From Hirudinaria manillensis (taxonomy: Eukaryota > Annelida > Clitellata > Hirudinida > Hirudinidae): a stretch of DNA of 64,000 nucleotides. A program made the position numbers and the translations under genes. Below the pieces are notes generated by a model, which did not search any database, was not told the DNA's origin, and saw nothing but the letters and a program-made list of their open reading frames with translations. Positions within the stretch are counted from its first letter, which is position 1, and each line of letters begins with the position of its first letter. The stretch covers positions 7,934,501-7,998,500 of the forward strand of contig CM067528.1 of NCBI GenBank assembly GCA_034509925.1, in the 5' to 3' direction. This document shows positions 33,494 through 45,260 of the stretch, piece after piece.

Positions 33494-34996
33494 ATACCTA
33501 AAAAGACCGATTTTATGATGTTTTTTATGATTTTATGGTCTGAGGATGAATAAATTCAAAAACTGACCTCTGCTCAGATTTTCAGCAGAATTCTGTCGCA
33601 GTTACTTCCAAACAATAAAGACATTTAAACTACTTACATCAATCTTATATAAAAAACCACTTTGAGACTATCGCCTTGTCATCCGTTTAGTTATGTCCAC
33701 TTGTCAACTGATCCATGCCTTTGTCTTGTTGTAATATATGGGTCGTTGTAGGTTTCTTAGTTTCATTATTTTTATCAAATGCTGGTAATTGATATAGTAT
33801 ACTGACGCAGTTTTGTTTTCTTGGCCATATAACAATGGCAAAGAAAATATGGTAAAATGGTAATAATTCGCCATGAAGCCAAACAGCAAGGGACACAATT
33901 CTCTACCTTTGCGAGACAGAAACTTCTGGAAACTTTGGTCGGCCCTTTCTAAGTGATCCAACAATTGATAACTTTTTCCTCTGCTGTTTCTCAGCCAAAA
34001 AAGTTATAAAACCCTCACAAAAAAAGTTATCTTTAAAAACTAGCTGTCCTTGATTTATTCAAAGACATTTTTCTACTAATTATCAAGATCTCAAATATAT
34101 CAAAAATTAAGAAGAAATATCAGCTTTGATTTTCTTCATATAACTAAACAGCTTTTTTTTAGCTCAATCCACAAAGAATTTATTTTTCTTGAAAGTTCAA
34201 AATTATATCTTTAAGAAAAATATTGCAAAAGTTTGGTTGTCGTGAAGGAAATAAACATATAAATAAAACTCATACTGTTTTACTTTTCCGTATTAATTTT
34301 TAATTATTTAACCACGAATGTAAAATTTGCCGGTAATAAGTTACGGTAAAACGATGAAATAGAAATGGGTCTAAGCGATTTTACTTTATTGTGTGGAATT
34401 TCATAAAAATGATATTTTGCCAATGTAAATAGTCCTTATACTTAAAACAGTTGCAAATGGAGAACTTTTACTATGTAAATTTACAATTTTAACATTATTG
34501 ATGTTTCTTTAAATTAAAATTTTAGTTCAAACATACGGTAGTATACAAAGGGGAGGGGGTGAAGCGATTCGTGCCAGAGGGAGACATTTTGGGAGGTAAA
34601 AATAAAAAATACTTTTAATTCTGAAATTTTATACCACAAAATGAATTTCTAAAGTTGTAATTGTAATGTGGTTCTGTTTTTAGCGCTTAAACTTCAACCA
34701 CAATGTCTTAGCTCACAATCTAAAATGAGATCTTTGATTCCAATGAAAATAAATGTTTAATTTTAAATTTAATCCCTTTAATGTATATATATAAACCCAT
34801 TTTCTGTGTGCCTTAGCGTTATTTTTAGTGCATTAATACATCTTACATTAATAATACTTTACTACCAACATCACGTTTCAGTAACATTAACAACAATATT
34901 AATCAATTCTTTTAATAATTTAATTATGTACTTATAGAGTAAACTTATTATTGATAACTGCTGCAGTAGTATTATTGATAACAAAAAAACTAAAAT
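33494..34996. other. No gene recognised
   Basis: Overlapping minus-strand frames at 33687-33964 show no recognisable domain. The rest is AT-rich. Confidence 0.45.
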
Positions 34997-35245
34997 CTAA
35001 CATCTCTTCGATTTTTCCTCCAACAATTGTCCAGATTGAGATCCGTGGTTATCCCTGAGTCGTAGATTTTTATTGGAATTGGTCACCAAACCATAAACAG
35101 CCCGTTTATCGTCAATCTCCAATCTTTGAACTCTCGGAATATCGCTTGAGAAGTGGCGTCCTTCGTGATCCGTCATCATGCTCTGTACCAAAGACGCATA
35201 ATATATGGCCAACACGGCAAATAAGCAGGTTTTTGTCCGTAGCAT
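34997..35245 (-). CDS. Candidate small secreted protein, unassigned
   Basis: An 82-codon frame from a true ATG (35245-35243) to TAG. The start, MLRTKTCLFAVLAIYYASLV QS, looks like a signal peptide. The mature part is charged, has Lys-Arg pairs (DDKR and SKRC) and one Cys at the very end. A splice acceptor-like TTGTCTGTCAAG lies about 28 bases upstream of the ATG. The local GC content exceeds that of the flanks. The last codons could be intron read-through if a donor inside the frame is used. No family is recognised. Confidence 0.35.
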   Translation of the reverse strand: MLRTKTCLFAVLAIYYASLVQSMMTDHEGRHFSSDIPRVQRLEIDDKRAVYGLVTNSNKNLRLRDNHGSQSGQLLEEKSKRC

Positions 35246-36477
35246 CTTCGACGTCTTACGCGGGATGTTCCTTGACAGACAATAGAATTTAAGAAATTTG
35301 ATGCTTTTTGATAAATAACCCTGATAATACTAATCAGACAAATGTTGGATAAAGATATTGTATGCTTAATATTTAACAGTTTTCTAATATTTGCCAAATT
35401 TATGTTTAAAAAAAAGCTCTTTTAATTTTTTTTTATTAAAAGAACCAAAAGAAAACAAATAATTTTCAGAAGTGATTTTTTTATCGCTTAGCGAAGTTTT
35501 AAAATAATTCACTTCTATGATTATGTTTTAAATTATTTAAAGTGATTAATTTCCATTGCCTAATCAATGCTTTAGCACACGATTGAGTAAATTAGTCAAG
35601 TATTTGTTCCTAAGATTTAGTGTCACTATTTAGAAATTACTATTAAATTTCCAAAATTTATTTCTGAAAGTGTTCAGAAATGTGCACTCAACTCAAATTG
35701 CTGGCTTTTAAAGGCTGAGTTCTATCGGTACGCGGATGTTCTCGCATAATTTGTGGGATGCATCCACAAGCCACCATTAGAAGTTATCTAATGTGAGAAT
35801 AATTTATTTTCCTTAAATTTCTATTCTATGTTTTACGTGGTTCAATCTCCTATTTATATAATAATTAAATACTTTACAATTATTTTATTTGATTTAAACC
35901 CAAATTTGGATAATTAGAAATCTGTTGGAAATTAAATAATATTTAGCCAGCTCAAATCTTTCAAATGTTATTTTAAAAATTCTATTAGTACATGATCTGT
36001 TTGCTACCTCTACCTCTATGTCATCTTTTCCATATTTGATTAAATCTCTTGAAATTGTCACAATTCCAATCAATAAACGAAACTTATAAATTTCCGACTC
36101 TATTTTTTTTAATAAAGAGGGGGACTGTTTTTAAGTTTTGACACAAATACAGTAAAAGTTCTCAAGAGCGGACAATCCATAGAGGAGGACGCTTTTGCTT
36201 GGCAGAAAACTAGTATAACTGTATTTCCACCTTAATAAGGCCAGAAAACGGGAGGCCCTTAGATCAGGACAGTGGATAGGCATTTAGGAACGAAATACAT
36301 TAAAGTCCCAGAGAAAGGTTAGTGTCGGATCATTTTATATTTTTAAAAAAGGCGCAATATAGTGAATTAAAAAGTCGATCTTTACAAAATTTAACTTATA
36401 ATCTATTATTGGACAATATGCCCCCTGATACACTGAATGTTTCTTTTTCTCTCCCTTTTCATATATAGCGAAAGGAG
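35246..36477. other. No gene recognised
   Basis: AT-rich sequence without a supported feature. Confidence 0.5.
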
Positions 36478-36720
36478 GTCTGTTGTCAGGCTTGAAAATT
36501 TAAGTTTGGAGACAAAATTGCTTGCTGTTGAAATGCTTGATACGGGAGATTCAGTCAGAAAAATTGAAGCTTAAAGTTGCAAAATTCAGATTTCTAATCA
36601 GCAGTTAGAAAGAAACTGTAAAAAGGATATGAGAATCGTTTGAAGCATTGGTTACAGTTGAAGCACGGTCTGTGATGAATGGAAGAAGGAAGATGGTGTC
36701 TATGCAGTGGTTGTCATATC
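36478..36720 (+). pseudogene. Pogo/Tigger-like transposase N-terminus
   Basis: A forward frame encodes LSLETKLLAVEMLDTGDSVR-like sequence (seen as LETKL, VEMLDTGDSVRKIEA), the CENP-B-type helix-turn-helix start of pogo-family transposases. A stop follows at once. It joins LINE sequence downstream. Confidence 0.5.
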
Positions 36721-36769
36721 TTTAAGCGAGAGATGATTTCGCGATAACGTTTGACAAAAATATAATTTT

Positions 36770-37090
36770 ATTATGGAAACGAAAAGCTCTAGGGACCTGA
36801 ATCAATTCAGACCTATATTGTTGCTCATTGTATAGGGGAAAATATCTTCCCCATGATGGCATCGAGACTCACAAATTTTGTGATGTCAAACCAGTACGTA
36901 GAAAAGTTTGTTCAGAAGGGTCTAGGTATACCATCGAGTACATCTCTATGATGTGGGAGGCATTATAGAGGGCTAATGTGGTGTGGCTGGACCTAGCAAA
37001 CATATATGGGTCGTTGCCACACCAGCTTCAATGGAAGATGTCGGAGAACCATCATGTGCGTTCAAGGGCTGAAAGTCTCTTTGGAAAAGG
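36770..37090 (+). pseudogene. RLE-B LINE reverse transcriptase fragment
   Basis: Forward frames carry LNQFRPI-like, GKIFF, MMWEA and VVWLDLANIYGSLPHQLQWK pieces of RT motifs 2 to A. Frameshifts break it. Confidence 0.7.
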
Positions 37091-37829
37091 CCTGGAAAGA
37101 GCTGGATGAAAACAGCCTAAAACCTTTCCTGGATTCATTAAAAACAGAATTAAAAGGTAATTGTGAAGAAAAGAGGAGAAAACTCAATATTGGTTTTCAT
37201 ATAAATCATAATTTAAAAGTTTAAATCTAATAAATTTGAAAATTTAAACTCCACAGTGTTCTTCGTTGATGTGTGCAATTTCGGGGATTTCCAGTGTTTT
37301 GCTAAATTCTCACAAAATATTTCTGCACAACTGTGATAAATCTGTAAATGTAACGTATTTTACTAATGGTTGACATAATTCCACTACTTGGAATGATGTC
37401 GTCAAAATATGCACCTTTCCTATCTTTGTGACGAGCACTATATGTCTGTTCGAAATATTTATTGTAGGACTGAGGCGATTAATCGATTAGTTTTTTTTAA
37501 CATCAATTTTAGTATGTTGTAACTTGATTACTGCGTTAATTTAGCATCTCAAACTCTGCTGATTTATGAACATTTGGTTTGACAACTTTGATGAATAGAT
37601 TTTTAATGTTTCATTAGCTTGATATTCAGGATCCCCAACATAATTTACAGACATTTTTTGACAAAAGAGAAATGACAATTATTATAATAACGTTTAAATT
37701 CCGAGAGAAGAAGGATTAATTATGGAGGGAAGGGTTTAACAAAATGTGAATTTCAGCAAAATTCGTAATAGAATTATGATGGCAAATTACTGAATTCCGC
37801 ATGAGAGATATATATAGCCAAAATATATA
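37091..37829. other. No gene recognised
   Basis: AT-rich sequence. The block at 37370-37440 (CCACTACTTGGAATGATGTC) is repeated at 60795-60850, probably the 3' UTR of the RLE-B family. Confidence 0.4.
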
Positions 37830-38440
37830 GATATTGCAGAATGACAATATTGATGGGCAGTCCGCAGGGTCGTACGTTGGGCGGAGTTCTTTAACGCTAC
37901 CTCAAGGGCCTATCTCGGTTGACCTGGTAGCGAAAGGGTACCGGACCAACCTCTTCCTTATCAAAGGCCTTGGCTTTCGCGGATTGGCTTGTCTAGACAG
38001 GAAAGAGCAATATTTGAAGCTGCGGAAGCAACCTCGTCCTGGATCTAACAAATGAAGTCATATTTGAGCCAGAAGTCTTGTGAGACCAGCATAAAAGGAT
38101 CGGAGAAAGCCGTCGATCTCTTCTTTCATTAATCCACTGGGGCGACTGGACCAAGTCATCGGTCGAGAGCTTCCGGGGATGCATAGAGCACGCTGCAATA
38201 ATATGGGATGCGATCCAGAATGCAAAAACGGAACCAACTCAGCTTACATGTTACGAGGCCCGATCTGGCCAACGCCTACGGATCAATGCCCCATCAGCTC
38301 CTCTGGAAGACGCTAGGGATTCATCATTTTCTTAGAACAGTAATTGAAGTGCTAAACGAATACTTCAATGGGTTCATAATGAGTTTTTCCAAGGAGTCTC
38401 TAACATCTAACATCTAATGCACGTTATAAAACAGCTAGTA
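37830..38440 (+). pseudogene. RLE-B LINE reverse transcriptase fragment
   Basis: Successive frames show GCLEHSSMIWEAIQNAKTEP-like pieces, then VTRPDLANAYGSMPHQLLWK and YFNGFIMSFSKES, which cover RT motifs 2a to A. The RT catalytic YxDD part is absent, and several indels are present. Confidence 0.75.
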
Positions 38441-38834
38441 GAGTAGGAGTTTTATATAATTTTAGATAGTTTTTCAGAAATATAACTTTTTTTAAACTTC
38501 TTATAGTTGTATGTTTATGTAGCCATTTTCGAATTGAAAAATGTTTAAACTATTGGTAAGTCGTACTTGGCCTCCAGGTAGTTTGTTGATTTCTATACTA
38601 ACGATAAATTATTTTTGATAACAAATTTTGATTTAATTGTTCGCATTTATATGATATCCTTTTGCTTGAAAACAATGCTGTATATATTTTTAATGGTTAG
38701 TTCATTCATTATGCTATGATATGATGAATTTGAGGAAACCATTAACACCTTCAACAAAGGAATTATAGCAATTTTATTTTACAAGACATAACGGGGTTAA
38801 TGTTTTGAATACCAAATTACATACCAAAATTACT

Positions 38835-39344
38835 TTATGAACAGTTTATGAACAGTTTTTCTTTTAGTTCTTGGTAGGCGATAAATTCCCTATATTCATC
38901 TTTTAAGACTTCATCATAAGAATGGACTATCACTTTTCTGTTGAACAGAATTAGACCTTCCATCATCAAAATGTTTTTGACTTCAATTCGATCAAGAGTT
39001 ATTATCCATCTGTTATCCATATTTTGAGTTCCATGCAACGTGTTTTTATCAACAAATTGTAAAGCTATGACTCTGAAATATTCTGTTTTATCTCTAAGTA
39101 CATTTTTTATCATTTCTAGTATGTATTTGTGAGTAAGGAATGTATTGGGAAAATGAAAGCAAACTGTATTAGGCAGTAGTTTTGGGGGGCCTGAAAATTT
39201 GACAACTGCCCGAGAGACAACTCCTTTGTTTACTCCAAACTGTCGTTTAGTGCTTGTGGTTTGCAGTTCATCCTTGAATTGATCACTGCAATTGACGACT
39301 AAGTCATAAACAATAATGAAATGCAGTGGGAATCTCTGGTGAAA
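38835..39344 (-). CDS. Unassigned 169-codon open frame
   Basis: Open from the stop at 39345-39347 down to TGA at 38835; the first Met is at 39113. An acceptor-like TCGTCAATTGCAG near 39290 would give an exon starting DQFKDELQTTSTKRQFGVNK. Further on it reads SRAVVKFSGPPKLLPNTVCF, RVIALQFVDKNT, RWIITLDRIEVKNI and IVHSYDEVLKDEYREF. The spacing of short hydrophobic strands loosely recalls the RRM-like region before zinc knuckles in some LINE ORF1 and ZCCHC proteins. This is inference only. A frame this long is unlikely by chance in DNA this AT-rich. It could be a host exon or a retroelement ORF1 piece. Confidence 0.4.
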   Translation of the reverse strand, partial: FHQRFPLHFIIVYDLVVNCSDQFKDELQTTSTKRQFGVNKGVVSRAVVKFSGPPKLLPNTVCFHFPNTFLTHKYILEMIKNVLRDKTEYFRVIALQFVDKNTLHGTQNMDNRWIITLDRIEVKNILMMEGLILFNRKVIVHSYDEVLKDEYREFIAYQELKEKLFINCS

Positions 39345-39627
39345 TTACTTACGCAACATCTGTTGAATTTTCCATGAGCAACAATATCTAGTTCAAGAAA
39401 AATTAAACCAAATCCATCAAATATTTTATCTGAATTTTACAACAATGAACTTTTTCTGATTTTCATCTTACCTAAGATAGATTCTAATGTTGAGACACTG
39501 CGTACTTATCGAATAAATAATTGATGATGTTGCCAAGGCAATGAGAAAATATTTCTCTACAATGTCGAAATTATTATTTTGAAAAATATATGGCTAATGT
39601 GACGCTAAAAATATTGTCATCACTATA

Positions 39628-40200
39628 CAGTGCATGTGAAAAAAAGATTATAACCCCCTCCCCAATAATTTTTGAATAACTTCTCAAGTATGGAACACGT
39701 AAGTTAAGGTGTTACACACTTGCGCCAAATATTTTTTTGTACTAAACAGTACTTACGAATTCGTTCAAAATTGACTGTGAAGAAAGATTACATTTCGGAC
39801 AAATTCAATTATCGCCTAAATTATTGAGTAATTAACCTTTAAATTTTATTCAAATTATTAAAATCGTTATCATTATTCTTAAAAAATTAACATAAATAGT
39901 GAGGTAGCATTCGTTTTCTAACCATTTAATATATCCAATTTTCAGTGATTTAATAAGTTTTCTAGATATTCTTTTTTTGTTATTGCCTCTTCCAGATCTT
40001 TCTTTTTTGAAATACGCCTGTACATCTTAATATACTTCACTAGCAATCTTTCCCCAAACATTTTCAGCTGGCCAACTCAAAATCTTGATTGCCTTTTCCT
40101 GGAAAAACATTTTCACCAATCTGGTGACATGTATTGGGACGATATCTTGTTGAAACACAAAATTAATACCAGCTGGGGAAGAAAAAAAGTATTGATGGCG
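39628..40200 (-). mobile_element. Tc1-like transposon, 3' part
   Basis: TA followed by CAGTGCATGTGAAAAAAAG is a typical Tc1-family terminus. The minus strand at 40027-40200 encodes VFQQDIVPIHVTRLVKMFF and LSWPAENVWGK, the C-terminal transposase core. A deletion has removed the usual RSPDLNP stretch. RLE-B sequence cuts it off at about 40200. Confidence 0.8.
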
Positions 40201-41480
40201 AGTGGAAGAAAAAGATTTGTTTTGTGGGGTGAGGTCAAGAAGCGGGCAGCTGTTCGACGGGCTAAAAGTCAGACAAAAAAGTATAAAAATCAGAGCAAGA
40301 GCGAGTTTCTTCAAATCAGCCCATTTCAAATCCGGGAAGTCATTGCTTGACCCACCCAAGTCCGTGACTCTCAGCGTGGAGCGAGCGGAATTGGAGGACC
40401 ACCTCAACTAGATGTAGCGATGCTCTACGCAGTCCTCTATGCAGTCCTTTAGAAGAAAGAATGGACTTCCTGCCTATCAACATGATAACTCCTTCCCTTG
40501 AAGAGACCAAGGCTATCGAAAAATAAGGAAACGATCGACATCAGCAGCCAACGGAATCCTTTACCTGGTATATAAAAGATGACTCAGAGTCATGAGGCTT
40601 CTCCATGGGTTCATGGAAGAGTCGTGGATAACAGACATCATAAGCGATGAATGGATGGGGACTCAATCATCTGGAAAGCCACCATACCGGAACACGTAAT
40701 CAGGATCCTCCATGGCTATTTCGAGGATTTCGGAATGAGATTCACGACTGGGTGCAGCTTCAAGTTGGAATCGCCTTGGGATGTACCATTTCGTCCGAAC
40801 TCTTCGTGCTGGCTATACAAATTATCATCAAGACAATGGGTCCGATCATTCCAGGGGAGAGAATCGGCAAGGGATTGACTATACCCGCTACCAAGGCTTT
40901 TATGGATGACACCCATTCTTTGCAATACAGCATTACATGGAAATCAATCTTCGGTGGATCTGCAATAAACGTAGAAACTTACTATCTTATTAAGATAATA
41001 CACCATTATTACTATTATTATCTCATCATTATCACTAACTTTATTCTTCTCTCTGACAGGGCAGGGAGTACCAAAGGTGTTGGAAGAACCCGTGCTTAGG
41101 AAGGATAATCGATGCAAGCCCAATTGACAAATGCCAAGAGGCAGACAAAAAAAAAGGCTCTCCCGGGAAGGGATGGAAGCAATCGACAGTCCCTCTGCCG
41201 CGAAAATTCAAGGTGAGACTGTTACAATTTGTTCTGCTTCGAAGTCTCTTATGGCCGCTCACCATCTATAAAATCGCCCTTATTTCGTGGAGTCGTTGGT
41301 GAGGAGCTTCAGCCGCAAGATCAGAACGTGGCTGGGCTTCCCGCCGGAACTCTCGTCGGTCGCCCTCTAGAGCAAGAGCGCAAAACTGCTCAGCCTTCCG
41401 CTGAGATCATCAAAGAATTTAAGATTGGGAAGATCCGAACTCAGATAATGGTTCATCAGAACCACTCCTCGGATGCCATA
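40200..41480 (+). pseudogene. RLE-B LINE fragments: RT core and thumb
   Basis: The forward strand carries LLDPPKSVTLSVERAELEDH at 40340-40410 (a downstream segment out of order). RT pieces follow: IRILHGYFEDFGMRFTTG, VGIALGCTISSELFVLAIQ and ATKAFMDDTHSL, the last containing the catalytic MDD. The thumb at 41229-41489 contains GRPLEQERKTAQPSAEIIKE FKIGKIRTQ. Frame changes separate the pieces. Confidence 0.8.
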
Positions 41481-42400
41481 AGCGGATGAATGCGTTTGCC
41501 TTGATTGATGACAATTGAGTACAATGGGCTCTTGCCACTTTCTGCCAGAACCTTGGGATAGTGCCTCAACCCAATGATGTCTGCCGCTACCTCCCAGTCA
41601 TGGGTGATCTCGAGAAGGTGGTTTGTTTTTTGTTCCGCATCCGTTCTTTGCGAACTGGGAGGCACCCTCAAGTGGGAAGTACGTCGCTCTTTGTGGAACA
41701 TATTCTCGAGCGTTGGAGTCGAAACAGGCTGCCTTTACGGCCTCGATTACACCCAGCAGAACCTGATTGTGTCACCATGTGAATCGGCCATGAGCTAGAG
41801 CGTCGCTGTATCCATTATATGACGGAGTATCTTCCTCTCCCCACAGATGGGCATTCAGTGTCCTACACAGTCCTCCATTTCTGTAGGTTGGACCGCAAAC
41901 ACAACGAAGGCCAATCTGAATGCTTTACATTTCCTGCCATGTGATCGACTTCTAAAGGTCTTCTTCCCACTTGATCCATTGCCCTTGGTTAGGCCCTTTG
42001 AGCTTTTCCTAATCTCTCACCCTATATTTCCATCGAGTCTTTAAGTGGAGAGCTCGCCTTTGACCATATCCCGCCATGAACTTCTTCCAATTTGATAATC
42101 TCCTCCTGGCCCCTAAACTTCCGTCCTAATCTCAGCAGCGGCATAACTTGGATTGTGGCACCGCGGAGTTGTTAATTAGCTGCGTTCGGGTCTTCCAAAT
42201 ATTGTACTCTTCGACAATAGATTTCAGCGGAAGGCGTAGTTTTGCACTCTTAATATAGAGAGCAACAGACAAGCCCTGCGACTGAAGCTCTTTCCCAGAA
42301 ACTCCACAGAGGAAACGTCCATCTCGGAGGCTGGAGAGCAGCCTACAGACCTGTAAAGGCCGGAATGTTTTGTCCAAGCCCGGCCAGTTCCAAGATTTAC
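41470..42400 (-). pseudogene. RLE-B LINE fragment: thumb to endonuclease start
   Basis: The minus strand runs from the thumb (LRLPLKSIVEEYNIWKTRTQ at about 42200) through a Cys/His patch (CGERKILRHI at about 41840) to DWEVAADIIGLRHYPKVLAE at about 41590. It stops where the nuclease PD motif should begin. It meets the forward fragment near 41470. Confidence 0.8.
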
Positions 42401-42600
42401 CATGCTCGGCCCACTACATATGAAAGTTAGGTAAGAGCCGGCCCGGCCCGCTCGAATTATGCATCCATCCCATACAAGATTTTAATAATCACACAAGACT
42501 ATATAAGTCTGATATGCAAAATAATGCTTAATAGATCTAAGAATTTTTATTATTATAATGCAAAACTTACACCATCATTTTCTGAAAAACCACATACATG
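42350..42600 (+). mobile_element. GGCC-rich Tc1-like family fragment
   Basis: It contains GGCCGGAATGTTTTGTCC and GAGCCGGCCCGGCCCGC, then AATTATGCATCCATCCCA and AAGTCTGATATGCAAAA, as in the copy at 18561. Confidence 0.7.
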
Positions 42601-42810
42601 TAATTGAAGGACAAATTGCGACAGCCACACCTTAAACTTTCCCGGCAGATCGCCTCCATCCTTAACATAAATCATGTTGCAACTTTAGTTTCTCTTTAGT
42701 AATCAACTAGTTATAGCTTAGATTTTCTTTCATTGTAAACTCTCTGTGTGGTTATTATTCTTATAATGTAAAAAATAACACTGCATCCATTATGGGAGTG
42801 TTATATACTA

Positions 42811-43170
42811 TCTATATAAATAAAAATGCAATGTTTGTATGTAACATGCAAATGTTCTCTGAAAGTACTTGACCAATTGCTTTGAAATTTTGACACAACA
42901 TAGTGCTCGATTAGAGGAGTGTTTGTAGATAGGTTTCATATATATGCGACAACTATATCATGTAAAAATACGCTTTTTTGAAAATCCGACCATGGACGAT
43001 GACGTCACTGCCTAATCTATGTAAATAAACTTTAGCGAGACATTAAAAAGCTTAAATTATCGTAACCCTCAAGCATTGTGAAGTTGTAAAAATAAACATA
43101 TTAGAAAATTTCTTTCTTATAAAATTAATTAGACCGAGCCACAGCAACGCGTGGCTGGGCACCACAGTAG
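42811..43170 (+). mobile_element. Non-autonomous Helitron-like element, copy 2
   Basis: It starts TCTATATAAATAAAAATG after A. Near the end is the hairpin-capable GCCACAGCAACGCGTGGC, and it ends in GTAG before T (CTAG mutated). An extra 40-base block at about 42985-43030 is absent from the other copies. Confidence 0.75.
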
Positions 43171-43300
43171 TATATAAAATATCTGAGTTGAGAACATAAC
43201 AGCCCGCTTTGAAGCGGTGAACGCAATAATTATAAACTATAATTAGTGATGTAACTAGGTTTTTTTTACAACGAAAATGAGCGATTTTGTTTCATAAATG

Positions 43301-43588
43301 TTGCTAAACTTTCACTTCATTTTGATTATGTTTGACACCAAATAGTCAACATTTATTTACGAATAATTATTGGAAAATACCAATTTTAGTTAAATATGCA
43401 CAAAGTTTTAATTTTAAAGCAATTAAAATTGATAAAACACAGCCATCTTGCATGGCACCACTCTTCGCAGAGATCTCTTATTTGTAAACACTGCCATATG
43501 GCACTGTTTAATAATTGTTTAATGAAAATTATATTTTTATATTCCCCGAACCGTGCCTATTGACTGGTAAAATATTATTAATAACAAA
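43301..43588 (+). repeat. Interspersed repeat, copy B
   Basis: Similar to 11943-12206 in the same orientation. Confidence 0.7.
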
Positions 43589-43599
43589 GAGAGCCTTCC

Positions 43600-45119
43600 A
43601 AAGCCTAAGCTTTTGAGTCCGCACATGGAAACCGACAGGGACATCCGGGAGGAGTTTCCAGCATCTAATATCGTTATTTTACAATAAACGAAATCTAAAC
43701 TAGTCTAAAGTTGCAACATGTTTTATGTTATAATAAATATATATTATGATATTTTACGTGATATAATAGCATTTTATACGGTATTATTGGTTTGGTAGAA
43801 AAACTCGAATGAGGAGTGATCAAATCAAAAACGGACTTTTGCGGAAAAGGAGAAGTTGGGTTAAATTTTGGCGCAAGTCTTTTGTTTTGGTGACCCCCTT
43901 AATATTGGTAATCGGTACAATGAAATTGCCCCTTCCCCACGAAAACTCTGACTAGTGATACAGATGGCGAAAGATGGCGACTAGAATCTGGATCTGAACG
44001 ACGATTCAGAGAATGGTGAAATGCTGCACGATTTCGAGATTGTCACGCGCTCCGCTCTATCATGAGAATGTTGATATGGATTGTTTTGGAGATGGATGCC
44101 AGCAAGATTTCAAGAGTCGCATTGTGTGTTGAAATTGTAGTTTTGGATTGTGTCGATCGGATTTATTTTGCAGAGTTGTTAGGACGGGTGAGACTTAAGA
44201 GGAAGTTCGAAAGGAGAGTGAAGTGTGCTAAGTATGTCAGACTTACATAGTAACATAGCGTGGTGTGGATACATTCGCGACATTATACTTTTCTCAGAGG
44301 GTAATTAAGATTTGTCATTATGAATAAAGAAGTGTAGTTGTATCTTCATCTCCGAAACTGTCGGAGTAAGGATTCGACAATAGGCTTGAGATATTGAAAA
44401 TTAAATACAAATATTTATTACATTTGATCACCTTTTTTCCCACACTTCTTCCTGCGTCAATATTTTTATATCTGTGGTCTCGGATGTAAACAATAATTGG
44501 GGTTTTGTTTTTGTAAAGTTAAGTTCGGGGTGGGGACGTGTAAGTGAGATGTTCTTGACACTTTTGAATATTTTTTAAAAAATGAAACAAGATATTTATT
44601 TTCATTTTTCTTTGATTACGTTGTTTACCAATATCTGTAAAATATCTTATTTAAAAAAAAAAAGGATTAAATGTCTCTCTCAAAGCATTCCGAAATCATT
44701 GATAATGAAAGTTCTTTACAAACTCTTGCCAACTTCAAAGTCACAGTTAAACCTGACAATTTATGCGCTATTATACTTTTAAATTTTTATAAAGCTTTTA
44801 TGTCGAAATCTCCAGACTTTGAAGGATAATCTTTTTATTAATTCTAATTGAGACATCAATTTAATATTGAATATGAATTGTTTCATAGATTACTGTGATT
44901 TTCATAGAGTTAATGCAATTTGTATGTCGACTCTGTTCTTAACAAAATCATTTGCAAAATATTGAAAATAGACAACCTCATAACATAAATGCACTCTTAT
45001 ATCCTCAGATTTCAATGTAAATATGACTACACCTATTGTGGGGGTAAAGTTGAAATGTCTTCATTTTTTAACATTTAATCTTAAAATAATTTGAACATTG
45101 AATTTGTTTTGTGCAATAG
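43600..45119. other. Region upstream of the first PIP5K coding exon
   Basis: A GC-richer patch at about 43920-44300 could hold the promoter or a 5' UTR exon of PIP5K, with a possible donor GAGG then GTAATT near 44298. Nothing in the sequence proves it. No other gene is seen. Confidence 0.35.
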
Positions 45120-45260
45120 AGTGGGCAGTTGGGAATGTCTGGACCTCCACTTTTTTTGGCAACCGATTCAAAATTTTTGCCCAATTCAGCAAGGTCATCC
45201 AAAGAATACAAAATTGGACACAGAAGAGTTGATGAAGATGGTCAAGTCACTTATAAAAGG
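45120..45260 (+). CDS. PIP5K: PIP5K exon 1 (first recognised)
   Basis: Probable start Met at 45135. The exon ends [17 protein letters not shown] at donor GTAATT, phase 0. Acceptor CAATAG implies an upstream non-coding or coding exon that I could not find. Confidence 0.9.
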
